Below, piece after piece: positions 50,286-59,694 of a DNA stretch of 64,000 nt. The stretch comes from Desulfobacca acetoxidans DSM 11109. Lineage in GTDB: Bacteria > Desulfobacterota > Desulfobaccia > Desulfobaccales > Desulfobaccaceae. Within the stretch, counting starts at the first letter, position 1. The number at the start of each line of letters is the position of its first letter. A program made the position numbers and the translations under genes. The notes below the pieces were generated by a model. It was not told the origin of the DNA. It made no database searches and was given only the letters and a program-made list of their open reading frames with translations. The DNA is taken from assembly GCF_000195295.1 (NCBI RefSeq), contig NC_015388.1:1488001-1552000 (forward strand), written 5' to 3'.

Positions 50286-51460
50286 GGATCTCCTACTTTA
50301 ATTATCATCACGACATCCAGGGTATGACCCAGGGTGCGGCGGTACAGATTCAGGCCCTAACAAAGGGGTTGGAGCAATTAGGCCACCAGGTGGACCTGCG
50401 ATTTCTGGCGGCGTATCATCAGGGAGAAACCGCCGCCCCGCCGACCCTGAAAAACATTCGCTGGCTGCGGCGCTATGGCCATGTCCCCCGGTTGTTGGCC
50501 CGCAACATCTCCTTCTACCGGCGCGAGCTCGACTATCTAAGGAAATTCCGGCCTGATGTGGTTCTTGCAGTAAGCTCGTATGGCACGATTTCAATGGCGT
50601 CCTCGTCCCGTCGGTTGGGACTTCCCCTGGTCCTCTTTTGTGAAGCGCCTTTGGAATATGAGTACTCCCTCTTCCTAAGGCAGTATTATTCCTATCCCTG
50701 TCTGGGGCGCTGGCTGGAAGGCGTTACAGTCCGCCAGGCGCGACGGGTTGTCTGTATCTCCGAAGTCTTAAAGGGTTACCTGATGCGCTATGGCGCCCCG
50801 GCAGTGAAGTTTGCCGTTATACCAAACGGGGTGGACCACCACCGCATCAGGCCGCAAACTCCTGATCAAGAGCTGCAACTTGCCCTGGGACTGCAAAAAA
50901 AACTTGTCATCGGGTTCGTGGGCTCGTTTCAGTTCTTTGCTCAGTTGGATAATTTTGTTAAACTGGCTCAAACCATATGTAATGACTATCCCGAGGTGGT
51001 CTTCTTGTTTGTCGGCGGCGGAGAAACCGCCCAGACTTTGCAGCGGCTCAACCAGACAGTCCAGCCGGCGCCGCGCTTTCAGTTTGTTGGCCTGGTGGCT
51101 CATGGTTTGATCCCCAGGTATTTAAGTCTGATGGATATCGTGGTCAGTCCCTACCGGGGCGATTACCTTTTTTATGGCTCATCTATGAAGTTGTTGGAAT
51201 ACCTGGCCGCCGGCAAGGCGGTGTTAGCGCCGGCCCTGGGACAGATCAAGGAGGTGGTGCAGGACGGCTATAACGGCATGCTCCATGAGCCGGATGACTG
51301 GGTGGGGATGGCCGAGAAATTGAAGCTGCTCATCCGGGATTCCCAACTTCGCCAGTATTTGGGAGCCAACGCCCGCCGCACTATCGAGGCAGGGTGGACC
51401 TGGGAGCATCAGGCTAAACGTCTGGCAAAGGCCCTCACCCAAGTTTTAGTCTCATCATGA
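50282..51460 (+). CDS. Glycosyltransferase family 4 (GT-B), second in the operon
   Basis: The 392-residue GT-B protein has the acceptor-domain opening YHHDIQGMTQGAAVQIQALT. The donor domain has IGFVGSFQFFAQLDNFVKLA, FVGGGETAQTL, FVGLVAHGLIPRYLSLMDIV, and SSMKLLEYLAAGKAVLAPAL, the GT4 E-containing motif. It is translationally coupled on both sides by ATGA overlaps. The sugar is not predictable. Confidence 0.92.
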   Translation: MRISYFNYHHDIQGMTQGAAVQIQALTKGLEQLGHQVDLRFLAAYHQGETAAPPTLKNIRWLRRYGHVPRLLARNISFYRRELDYLRKFRPDVVLAVSSYGTISMASSSRRLGLPLVLFCEAPLEYEYSLFLRQYYSYPCLGRWLEGVTVRQARRVVCISEVLKGYLMRYGAPAVKFAVIPNGVDHHRIRPQTPDQELQLALGLQKKLVIGFVGSFQFFAQLDNFVKLAQTICNDYPEVVFLFVGGGETAQTLQRLNQTVQPAPRFQFVGLVAHGLIPRYLSLMDIVVSPYRGDYLFYGSSMKLLEYLAAGKAVLAPALGQIKEVVQDGYNGMLHEPDDWVGMAEKLKLLIRDSQLRQYLGANARRTIEAGWTWEHQAKRLAKALTQVLVSS

Positions 51461-53772
51461 GCCGCTGGCGCCGTTTTCTGGCCAATCCCTATAAACTGCA
51501 CGTCCTTAAGGCATTGCTGGCCGGCAACCATCGTCAAAAGCGGGCACGGCGCCACCTTAAAAACCTCACTCCGGCAACGTTGGATCAGGTGTTGCGGAGC
51601 AGCGGCAGTTCGGTCTCATATCTTCGGGAACGCCGCCACCCCGCTTTTTACTTCGACTTCGACAACATTCCCAAGATTATTGACGCTATTCCGGACAATC
51701 AGAGGCAGCGGACCATTAAACGGGCCAAGCGACAGGCCGTCGAGAAGATTTTTCGTTTTCGCGGCAGCAAGCCGGTAATTTTTTTGGAAGGGTTTGACTG
51801 GTGGTATGCAATTGACCGCGACCTGGACTGGAACCGGGACTTGCATCGCCTGGACTGGCTGGTTGACGCCCTGTTGGCATCGTATTACACCGGGGAAGAA
51901 CGCTATGCCGCCGCCGCCGGTCAGGCTATCTGCCATTGGTGGCAGACAAATCCCCCCGGCACCGGACCCTGGTCCGAACCTTTCGAAGTGTCGCAGCGGG
52001 CTAATACCTTAAGCTGGCTCCTCTTTTTGGGGCTTCGGTCACCGTGTTTTCCCGCCGCCGCTTTGGAATGCACCCTCTGCGCCATCCTGGCCAGCGGCAT
52101 CTGGCTGGAAACCACCTTGGAGTTTCAAACTCCCAATAATCATCTTCTTATCGAAATTATCCGACTATATCAATTAAGCATACTACTGCCGGAATACCCG
52201 GCAGCCGCGCAATGGCAGCAGTTAAGTGTGAACCTTCTGGCTCAGGAAGTTGAGCGTCAGGTATTATCGGATGGGTTCCATTGTGAGCTGTCGGTTTTTT
52301 ATCACCGTCTGGTCCTCGAGGCCCTGCTCGAAATGATTGCTCTGGCCCACAGGAATAATATGTCGCTTCCGGAGATTATTCCGGAACGCACCGCCCAGAT
52401 GGTCCTGACGCTTTCCCGGCTGCGCCGCCCGGATGGCACCTATCCCCTTCTGGGCGATGGTTTTCAATCAGATATCCTGCTGCGCTATGATCTTGAGGTG
52501 GTGGGGGCAACTTTGCTCGGTAACGGTTATTCAGGCGGGGGGCCGAACGAAAGGACAATATGGCTCCTGAACGGCGTCTGGCCGCAGACCAACGCCTCCC
52601 GGCCGTCCGCGGCGCATTTCTGGCCGCAGGCGGGATATGCCGTTCTGAACCGTCCCTATCGTGGCGGGTTGAACCGGCTCATCTTTGACTGCGGCGATTT
52701 CGGATTAGCCGCGGCGCCCGGTCATGGCCACGCTGATTGCCTCGGAATAACCCTCGATCTAGCGGATCGCCCCATTTTGATTGATCCAGGGACCTACTCC
52801 TTCCAAGATCTGCATTGGCGGCAGGGATTTCGCGGCACTCGGGCGCACAACACCATGGTTATCGATAGCTGCGATCAGACCTACATCCCCGGGCTGTTCG
52901 GCGCTGGCCGGTTCGCCCGTCCCCGCCTTAACAGCGCCATCCTCAGCGGCGGACTGCGATTTTTTGACGCCAGTCACGATGGTTATCAGCGCTGCGGGGG
53001 ATCGGTTCAGCACCGGCGCCTTCTTCTGGACCTGCCGGATATGGGTTGGCTGGTAATCGATCTTGTGACCGGTCAAGGGAGGCATGAGGTGGAGGAGCTT
53101 TGGCACTTTCACCCTGATATCCTGCTGCGAATCAAGTCCTCTCAGATTGCGGCCTGTATCGGCGACAGAGAGGTATGCCAGATATATCAACGGTCTTCAT
53201 TCGAAACACTCTCAATGGTCGGATGTGGTATCTATGATCCGCCCTTGGGATGGCTGGCGGAAGAGGCAGGCCAGAAAATTCCCGCTCCGGTTCTAGTATC
53301 CTCCGGGACAGGAAATCTGCCTCTCCTAGTCGCCACACTTTTCGTCCCCGGCAGAACAAAAAAGAAAATATCCCTGCAGTTGAAAGAACTTGCCGGAAGT
53401 TGGGCGCTGGAGGCCAAAATAGGGGCAAACTCAGGTATTGCGTTGTTTAGTCCGGATAATGCGGCGGTGTTGGACTATCCGCCTTGGTCAGCCACGGGGC
53501 GGGTATTAGTCTGCCAGCAAACGCCGGATTGCGAAGCGATGATTCTTTCAGGCGGCGCAGCCGTCAGCCGAAAGAACAGCCTAACGCTCTCACTTCCACG
53601 GGAAAGCGGCGGTTTGTTGGTGAATCGAGAAAAGGGGGGCATTACGATATATGGAGATGTTCCCTTGCCCCTCGAGCTCTTCTGTCCGATTGAACTTCCG
53701 GTTGCGATCAATGGTGAGGCGGTGGCGGCGCGCTTTGACCGGAGGAGGCGGATGCTGCAGGTGTCGGGATGA
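51457..53772 (+). CDS. Heparinase II/III-like polysaccharide lyase family protein
   Basis: The 771-residue protein has an N-terminal alpha/alpha barrel (residues about 90-400) with the lyase features NTLSWLLFLGLR, FQTPNNHLLIEIIRLYQLSI and ELSVFYHRLVLEALLEMI. Its C-terminal beta sandwich carries GHGHADCLGITLDLADRPIL, then GFRGTRAHNTMVI, the conserved His-containing blocks. No signal peptide is seen, which is odd for an enzyme acting on exported polymer, although polysaccharide-locus members often lack one. It may trim or epimerise polymer, or be inactive. It overlaps neighbours by 4 bases at each end. Confidence 0.85.
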   Translation: MSRWRRFLANPYKLHVLKALLAGNHRQKRARRHLKNLTPATLDQVLRSSGSSVSYLRERRHPAFYFDFDNIPKIIDAIPDNQRQRTIKRAKRQAVEKIFRFRGSKPVIFLEGFDWWYAIDRDLDWNRDLHRLDWLVDALLASYYTGEERYAAAAGQAICHWWQTNPPGTGPWSEPFEVSQRANTLSWLLFLGLRSPCFPAAALECTLCAILASGIWLETTLEFQTPNNHLLIEIIRLYQLSILLPEYPAAAQWQQLSVNLLAQEVERQVLSDGFHCELSVFYHRLVLEALLEMIALAHRNNMSLPEIIPERTAQMVLTLSRLRRPDGTYPLLGDGFQSDILLRYDLEVVGATLLGNGYSGGGPNERTIWLLNGVWPQTNASRPSAAHFWPQAGYAVLNRPYRGGLNRLIFDCGDFGLAAAPGHGHADCLGITLDLADRPILIDPGTYSFQDLHWRQGFRGTRAHNTMVIDSCDQTYIPGLFGAGRFARPRLNSAILSGGLRFFDASHDGYQRCGGSVQHRRLLLDLPDMGWLVIDLVTGQGRHEVEELWHFHPDILLRIKSSQIAACIGDREVCQIYQRSSFETLSMVGCGIYDPPLGWLAEEAGQKIPAPVLVSSGTGNLPLLVATLFVPGRTKKKISLQLKELAGSWALEAKIGANSGIALFSPDNAAVLDYPPWSATGRVLVCQQTPDCEAMILSGGAAVSRKNSLTLSLPRESGGLLVNREKGGITIYGDVPLPLELFCPIELPVAINGEAVAARFDRRRRMLQVSG

Positions 53773-55649
53773 AATTATTGCGGCTTTATCGGATTGTCTG
53801 CCGAAATTTGATCATGCTGGTGGTGGTGTGGTTGACTGCCAGTCCGGTTCATGGCGGCACTCAGGCACAGATCATCGTATCGGCAGCGGTTGACCCGAAG
53901 AAGATAATTAACCAGAAGTTGTTTGGCCATAATGTCCTGTTTGCCGGCAACGGTATGTGGGATGCCAGGCGGAATTATCTCGAGACCGAGGCGGAATGCC
54001 TGATCAAGATGCTTCAACCTTCGGTCCTGCGGTTCCCGGGGGGCGATATTTCCGACCTTTATATCTGGGAAGATGGTTTGGGGGTGTCCAATACATCCCT
54101 GGTAACTCCGCAGGATACTGATATTGCTCTCGAAGCCGAGCCGGATTGGACCGGCGTGCGGAATATCCGGATACTGGATCGCCACGATGGTAAATACGGG
54201 GATCTCGGATGCTTCAGTTTTCAGGATGGGGTTCTCTTGAGGGGTGTAGTCGGCCTCAAGGCGACGCACCCTCCCGGCGCTTCGGTACGTCCGGAAAAGC
54301 GCCTGGGCCAGCCGGAATGGTATTCTCATAGTTATGGTATCATGGAGCATCTGCAGTTGTGCGAATTGCTGGGCGCCGAACCCATAATCACGGTCAACTA
54401 TGGCAGTGGCCTGAATAAAGACGGTAGGGTGAGTACTTACGTTTCCTTATCCCAAAAAGTTAAGCGCGCCGCTGCCTGGGTGGCCTTGGTGAACGGTAAC
54501 CCGGAAGATCAACGGCTGCTCGGCATTGATGAAGAAGGCCGCGACTGGCGTACCATCGGGTATTGGGCCGGACTGCGAGTGGCTCGGGGGCGACCGGCGC
54601 CATACGGCGTTACCTATTGGGAGATTGGCAACGAGGTTTTTAACCGCCAGGCCATAGGTTTTTGTTCGGCCCAAACCTATGCGGCAGATTATCTCGAATT
54701 TGTCCGGGCCATGAAAACCGTGGACCCCACAATAAAAATCGGAGCGGTGGGATTGGCCGAGCCTCATGGCCGGGGGGATGCCGACCAGGAATTACCCTGG
54801 AATGAAACTATCCTACAAGGGGCAAAAAACCATCTCGATTTTCTGTCGGTGCATCTCTATTATCCCAGCGCCTCGGCCTGTCCGCATTCTTACCAGAGTC
54901 AGTGCTGGTTCATGGCCGTGATGGGAGCGGCCTCGCAAGCGATGGCCGATCTGAAGGAAATCCGGCGTTTGATCGATACGATCTATGGGCCTTCGGAGAC
55001 GATTCCAATTGTCGTGTCCGAATACGGGGTGTGGCCGGCGGAATCAAAATCCGGAGGCGATTATGCAAATCTGGCTCGGGCATTGTATGACGCCGATCTG
55101 CTCATGGGGCTCATGACCGAGGGATCGGACCTCGGGGTTGACCTGGCGGCGGCCTGGAATATTCATGGCAATAACCCAACCGCAGCCATTCGCTTTGATT
55201 TTAACACTGAATCCAGAACCTTGCGGCCGCATTTCTGGGCCCAGCAACTACTCCGGAATTCCTTAGGGAACTGGATTTTGCCGGTTCAGGTGACCTGCCC
55301 GACGTTAGCCATCGGACGGCTGGGCAACGTCGGTCCTTTGTTGGCGGTTCCCGAGCTACAAGCTATGGCTACCCTTGACCTGCAGGGGCACCTGGCTCTT
55401 GCGGTCTTGAATCGTTCCCTGGTCAGCGGCCTGGAGGCCGACATCACCATCCGGGAGTATCAGCCACTACCCCTTGCCACGGTTCAATCCTGCCACGGAG
55501 ACTCTCCTGCCGCCCATAATGAAAGAGAACCATGTCGGGTAAGGGTGCAGACTCGGGATTATTCCCACGTGGCCGAGAATTTTCAATATCATTTTCCCCC
55601 ACATTCCTTGACTATCATTCATCTGCAACGTCAATCCGCACAGAAATAG
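53769..55649 (+). CDS. Secreted GH51/alpha-L-arabinofuranosidase-like glycoside hydrolase
   Basis: The 626-residue protein starts with a signal anchor (LIMLVVVWLTASPVHG) and then a TIM-barrel-like domain. LRFPGGDISDLYIWEDGLG near residue 80, TYWEIGNEVFN with the acid/base Glu, and IPIVVSEYGVWPAE with the nucleophile Glu are the clan-A markers seen in GH51. The last 120 residues are a beta domain (LDLQGHLALAVLNRSLVSGL). It is probably periplasmic or outer-surface and trims the polysaccharide made by the operon. It is the operon's last gene. The substrate is unknown. Confidence 0.75.
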   Translation: MKLLRLYRIVCRNLIMLVVVWLTASPVHGGTQAQIIVSAAVDPKKIINQKLFGHNVLFAGNGMWDARRNYLETEAECLIKMLQPSVLRFPGGDISDLYIWEDGLGVSNTSLVTPQDTDIALEAEPDWTGVRNIRILDRHDGKYGDLGCFSFQDGVLLRGVVGLKATHPPGASVRPEKRLGQPEWYSHSYGIMEHLQLCELLGAEPIITVNYGSGLNKDGRVSTYVSLSQKVKRAAAWVALVNGNPEDQRLLGIDEEGRDWRTIGYWAGLRVARGRPAPYGVTYWEIGNEVFNRQAIGFCSAQTYAADYLEFVRAMKTVDPTIKIGAVGLAEPHGRGDADQELPWNETILQGAKNHLDFLSVHLYYPSASACPHSYQSQCWFMAVMGAASQAMADLKEIRRLIDTIYGPSETIPIVVSEYGVWPAESKSGGDYANLARALYDADLLMGLMTEGSDLGVDLAAAWNIHGNNPTAAIRFDFNTESRTLRPHFWAQQLLRNSLGNWILPVQVTCPTLAIGRLGNVGPLLAVPELQAMATLDLQGHLALAVLNRSLVSGLEADITIREYQPLPLATVQSCHGDSPAAHNEREPCRVRVQTRDYSHVAENFQYHFPPHSLTIIHLQRQSAQK

Positions 55650-55826
55650 TTCGGGATTGCTGCAATAATTCCTTAAAAAACGCAAGTTCATCAATTTATT
55701 AGATATAACACATCTTCTAGAGCCATTATATAATTAAATAACAATGCAGCGGGTTGAGGAAAATATGAAAGACAACCCCACCCTAACCCTCAATGCCGTT
55801 GAAATAAGACTGCCAACTTTTCTTCG

Positions 55827-55914
55827 GTCATTCTGAGCTGCCTCCGGCGGCGAAGAATCTCATGGAATATAGCAGGTTATATTCTTTACTCCGCTTAGCT
55901 CCGTTCAGAATGAC
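55827..55914. repeat. R4 palindromic MITE-like element
   Basis: The 88-bp sequence is bounded by GTCATTCTGA and TCAGAATGAC, a perfect 10-bp inverted repeat, with partly pairing interior (GCGAAGAATCT against ATTCTTT). A half copy is at 26347-26373. The remainder of 55650-56211 holds C/G-run repeats (55945-56008, three versions of a CCCCCCC/AGGGGG motif) and no gene that I can see. Confidence 0.65.
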
Positions 55915-56211
55915 AATCTTAACTCAACAGTATTGACCCTACCTCCCCCCCCCGTAAACGGGAGGGAACTTTCCCCCCCCCGTTTATAGGGGGATAAAGG
56001 GGGTAAACATAGTAGCGTACCTAAATCCTCAGAAAACTGAACTGTTGCAATATCTTGAGAATCGGGTTATGTTGGAACACATATCCCTAATGCTGATATA
56101 CAAATACATCCAACTCATCCTTCTCGGATATCTACCGGCACGTTTCACGATACATCTTTCCGCCTTAACCATATCCCAGTCCTCTTTGGGGTTATCTGAT
56201 TCTATGAAGCC

Positions 56212-59200
56212 ATGTTAGTTCATAAGCTTTTATTGCCGGAAAATATCGAGCTGAATTTTAATCCCCCACCAGAAAAAATACTCAAGGCTCTCGTCAGGTT
56301 GGTCTACTCACGAGCGAAACTTGCGGTCGATTCCGGGACCTTCGAAGAAGAGGAATTGCACCTGCTCCATAGCTATCTGGGCGAAGGTCTGGCGATTCTT
56401 CATAACCTTTCCGAGGCCGTGGCGCAAACACTTCTAATACTGGTCCTGTCTCCCGCGGGGGTTGGATTGAACGGGCAGAGCTGTCAAGTGCTGGCGGTGC
56501 TGATCACGCCCCTGAAAGAAAGCGGTTCCCACTTCCAACTGCTTGCCAGGCTCACTGCCCTGTTGCGCAACCGCCGCTTACGCGAGGAATTGATGGCCAA
56601 AGAGAGCGCCACGGAGATCTGGCGGGCCATCAGGCGTGAGGAAGAATCAGGCTACGAAAATTACTGGGTGTTGTCCCGGGAAGAAATCCTGAAGGAACTC
56701 ACCACCGGCTTCCAAGGTCTTTCCCCGGAGGAAGCCCGGCACCGTCTGGAAGAAATCGGTCCCAATCGCATCGCCCGAGTCCGCCGCCGCCCTCTCTTCC
56801 TGCGTTTTGGAACTAATTTCGTCAATCTTTTTGCTATCCTGCTCTGGGCCGCATCCGGCTTTGCCTACCTGGCGGGGATAAAGGAGTTGGCTGCGGCTAT
56901 ACCTCTGGTGATTCTGATCAATGCCATTTTCAGTTTCTGGCAGGAATATCGAGCTGAGAAGGCCATCGAGGTCCTGGGAAAATTGCTTCCCTCCAGGACT
57001 CGGGTTTGCAGGGGTGGGGAGGTCAGGGAAGTGGAGGCAGCCGAACTCGTCCCGGGTGACATCATTGTTCTGGAAGCGGGAGACCAGGTTCCGGCGGATT
57101 CCCGGCTCATCGAAGCCCAGGATTTCCGGGTGGACAACAGCGCCCTGACCGGAGAGTCGCGTCCGGCCTATAAAACTGCGGAGTCCGTGGAGGATGGCCA
57201 GGAATTTCTCTGGACCGAGATGCCCAACCTGGTTTTTGCCGGTACCGCTGCCCTCTCCGGCGTCGCCCGCGGGGTGGTGTTAGCCACCGGTATGGACACC
57301 CAGTTGGGCAACATCGCTGCCCTTACCCAGGAAGTGAAGGAAAAACCCAGCCCCTTGCAGCGGGAGATGCAGTTTGTAGTCAAAGTTCAGGCGGTAGTGG
57401 CTGTCACCATTGGCCTGCTTTTTTTTCTGGTGGCGGTTCTGACCGGCAAACTCGCCTTCTTTAACAGCCTGATCTTTGCCATCGGCCTGATCGTCGCCTT
57501 CGTACCCGAGGGATTGCTGCCCACCCTCACCCTGGCCCTGGCTATGGGCGTGCAGCGCATGGCCCGTAAGAATGCCCTGGTCAAAAGACTGTCAGCGGTG
57601 GAAACGCTGGGGGCGGCCACGGTTATCTGCACCGACAAAACCGGCACCCTCACCACCAACGAGGTTATGGTGGCCCATCTCTGGCTGGCAGGCAACCATT
57701 TAACCGTTACCGGCAGCGGCTTTAAACTTCCTGGAAGACTGGAACAAGACAACAGTCCCCTTTCTCCTCCTAAGCTCGGATCGCCGCTCCTGACCAGGAT
57801 CAGCCATTGCGCCATCCTGTGCAATAACGCTTCGCTTAGCGCCGGGGACGAGAAGGTATCGGGTGACCCCACCGAGGCCGCCCTTTTGGTACTGGCTGCC
57901 AAGATCGGAAAGGATTTTGAAGCAATCCGCCGCAGCCAGCCGCGCCTCAAGGTCTTTCCGTTTGAGTCTGTCCGCAAGCGTATGAGCGTCCTCCACGCTG
58001 CGCCAGACGGCGGGGTGAGTTGCTGGGTGAAAGGGGCCCCGGAATCGGTGATCCCCCTGTGCACCACCATAACTGAATGGGATGGGCAGACCCGCCCGCT
58101 CACCCAACAGGATAGGGCCAGGCTGAGTCAGGAATTAAGCGAGATGGCCCAAAAGGGTCTCCGGCTCCTGACCCTGGCCTACAAACCGGTGGAAACCTTG
58201 GATCTGGGTCTGGAAGAAGCCGAGAGCAACCTTTCCTTTCTGGCAATAACCGGGATGGAGGACCCGCCGCGGCCGGAGGTTTCAGAAGCTATTGACAGGT
58301 GTCATAAGGCTGGCATCCGCATTGTGATGATCACGGGAGATTTTGGCGGCACCGCCGGCGCCGTGGCTTCCGAGATCGGTATGCGACTGGGGAAAGCTGC
58401 CATTCTCACCGGTGAGGAAGTCTCCCGCCTGTCCGAAGTCCAACTCCGAGGGTTGCTCAAGCGAAGTGGCGACAAGGTGTTTGCCCGTATCTCCCCGCAG
58501 GAGAAACTTCGAATCGTTGTGGCCCTGCTCAATCTGGGGGAGATTGTAGCCGTTACCGGCGATGGGGTTAATGACGGCCCGGCTTTGAAGGCTGCGGACA
58601 TCGGGGTGGCCATGGGCCAGCGGGGCACCGAGGTGAGCAAAGAGGCCGCCAGTATCGTACTGACGGACGATAACTTCGCTACCATTGTCGCTGCCATTGA
58701 AGAGGGGCGAGCCGTTTATGCCAATATCAAGAAGTTCATCACTTACATTTTCAACAGCAATATTCCAGAGGCGGTGCCCTTTGTCCTGTTCGTGCTTCTT
58801 GGCATCCCGCTGCCTTTAAATATCATGCAAATCCTGGCGGTGGATCTGGGGACCGACCTCCTGCCAGGTCTGGCCCTGGGGGTCGAACCGCCGGAGCCGG
58901 GGATCATGAACCGTCCGCCCCGTTCCCGCCGGGATCGCCTCATAGATTGGCCCCTGGCCCGGCGCTTCACCTTTTTAGGGCTGTTGAACGCCGCCGCCGC
59001 CCTCTGTGCCTTTTTCTTTGTGTACCTGTCGGCCGGTTGGCGGCCGGGATTAGAGATGGCGGCCAGCGGTCCCCTCTACGAACGCGCCACTACTATGTGC
59101 CTGGCAGGGATTATCGCCTCCCAGATCGGCAATGGCCTGGCTATTCGCACCGACCGGGAATCCGTCTTTAAAGTAGGCCTGTTTTCCAACCGGCTGCTCA

Positions 59201-59388
59201 TCGGCGGCATCGTCAGTGAGGTCCTTATTCTCCTGGCCTTGAGCTACCTACCCCTTCTACAGGGTATCTTCGGCACCGCTCCCCTCACCGGAAAGGACTT
59301 AATGTTCCTTCTCAGCTTTCCCCCAGTAATGCTGCTGGCCGATGAGCTGCGCAAGGCCTGGGGGCGCCGCCAGCATCAATCTCATTAG
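56212..59388 (+). CDS. P-type cation ATPase with N-terminal PTS EIIA-like domain
   Basis: The 1058-residue protein is a P2-type pump from about residue 150: actuator loop NSALTGESRPAY, M4 motif VPEGLLPTLTLALAMG, phosphorylation site CTDKTGTLTTNE, hinge VTGDGVNDGPALKAADIGVA and six C-terminal helices. PEGLLP is closer to the Na/K and Ca pump group than to heavy-metal pumps. Residues 1-145 match the EIIA(Ntr/fructose) fold: GEGLAILHNLSEAVAQ puts His64 at the phospho-His site of the canonical AIPH, and LLARLTALLRNRRLREELMA ends the domain. The pump may be regulated by PTS phosphorylation. The start is ATG 56212; it is monocistronic. Confidence 0.88.
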   Translation: MLVHKLLLPENIELNFNPPPEKILKALVRLVYSRAKLAVDSGTFEEEELHLLHSYLGEGLAILHNLSEAVAQTLLILVLSPAGVGLNGQSCQVLAVLITPLKESGSHFQLLARLTALLRNRRLREELMAKESATEIWRAIRREEESGYENYWVLSREEILKELTTGFQGLSPEEARHRLEEIGPNRIARVRRRPLFLRFGTNFVNLFAILLWAASGFAYLAGIKELAAAIPLVILINAIFSFWQEYRAEKAIEVLGKLLPSRTRVCRGGEVREVEAAELVPGDIIVLEAGDQVPADSRLIEAQDFRVDNSALTGESRPAYKTAESVEDGQEFLWTEMPNLVFAGTAALSGVARGVVLATGMDTQLGNIAALTQEVKEKPSPLQREMQFVVKVQAVVAVTIGLLFFLVAVLTGKLAFFNSLIFAIGLIVAFVPEGLLPTLTLALAMGVQRMARKNALVKRLSAVETLGAATVICTDKTGTLTTNEVMVAHLWLAGNHLTVTGSGFKLPGRLEQDNSPLSPPKLGSPLLTRISHCAILCNNASLSAGDEKVSGDPTEAALLVLAAKIGKDFEAIRRSQPRLKVFPFESVRKRMSVLHAAPDGGVSCWVKGAPESVIPLCTTITEWDGQTRPLTQQDRARLSQELSEMAQKGLRLLTLAYKPVETLDLGLEEAESNLSFLAITGMEDPPRPEVSEAIDRCHKAGIRIVMITGDFGGTAGAVASEIGMRLGKAAILTGEEVSRLSEVQLRGLLKRSGDKVFARISPQEKLRIVVALLNLGEIVAVTGDGVNDGPALKAADIGVAMGQRGTEVSKEAASIVLTDDNFATIVAAIEEGRAVYANIKKFITYIFNSNIPEAVPFVLFVLLGIPLPLNIMQILAVDLGTDLLPGLALGVEPPEPGIMNRPPRSRRDRLIDWPLARRFTFLGLLNAAAALCAFFFVYLSAGWRPGLEMAASGPLYERATTMCLAGIIASQIGNGLAIRTDRESVFKVGLFSNRLLIGGIVSEVLILLALSYLPLLQGIFGTAPLTGKDLMFLLSFPPVMLLADELRKAWGRRQHQSH

Positions 59389-59694
59389 AAGCAGAGCGAA
59401 GGAGTTTTTAACCCGTCTAGCATTTGACTGATATACGTTTAAAAAAAAGCCTCGGCAGGATATGATTCGGTAGAATATGATAATGATGTTAGGAAAACGT
59501 CACTTTTAATTGCTAAAATATTAACTAGTTAGTGTTCATCCGGAAACTGTGGCGGTGCCCCTTGCAGCACAAAGGGAAAAGCGGAAATCTTGTTTGTGGA
59601 AGTGGGGTTACCCTGCCTCTACAATGGATAAGCCCAAAAAAAGGACTTCCTGGATGGAGACTGGTTAGCGTTAATCCGGTTAAGGAGAAGTGCT
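59389..59694. other. Gap before the anti-phage locus
   Basis: These 306 bases are AT-rich in the first half. A decayed R2 sequence (GTGGGGTTACCCTGCCTCTA) lies at about 59601-59621, and AAGGAG at 59681-59686 is the ribosome site of the next gene. I see no reliable promoter or gene. Confidence 0.4.

Noticed and set aside
36556-55649. Exosortase gene in the polysaccharide locus
   Set aside because: All membrane proteins in the locus are explained as transferase, chain-length protein, polymerase or flippase; none shows exosortase Cys/Arg/His motifs.
59477-59491. Second Fur-like GATAATGAT upstream of the DUF499 gene
   Set aside because: Only one and a half hexamers match, and the region is AT-rich.
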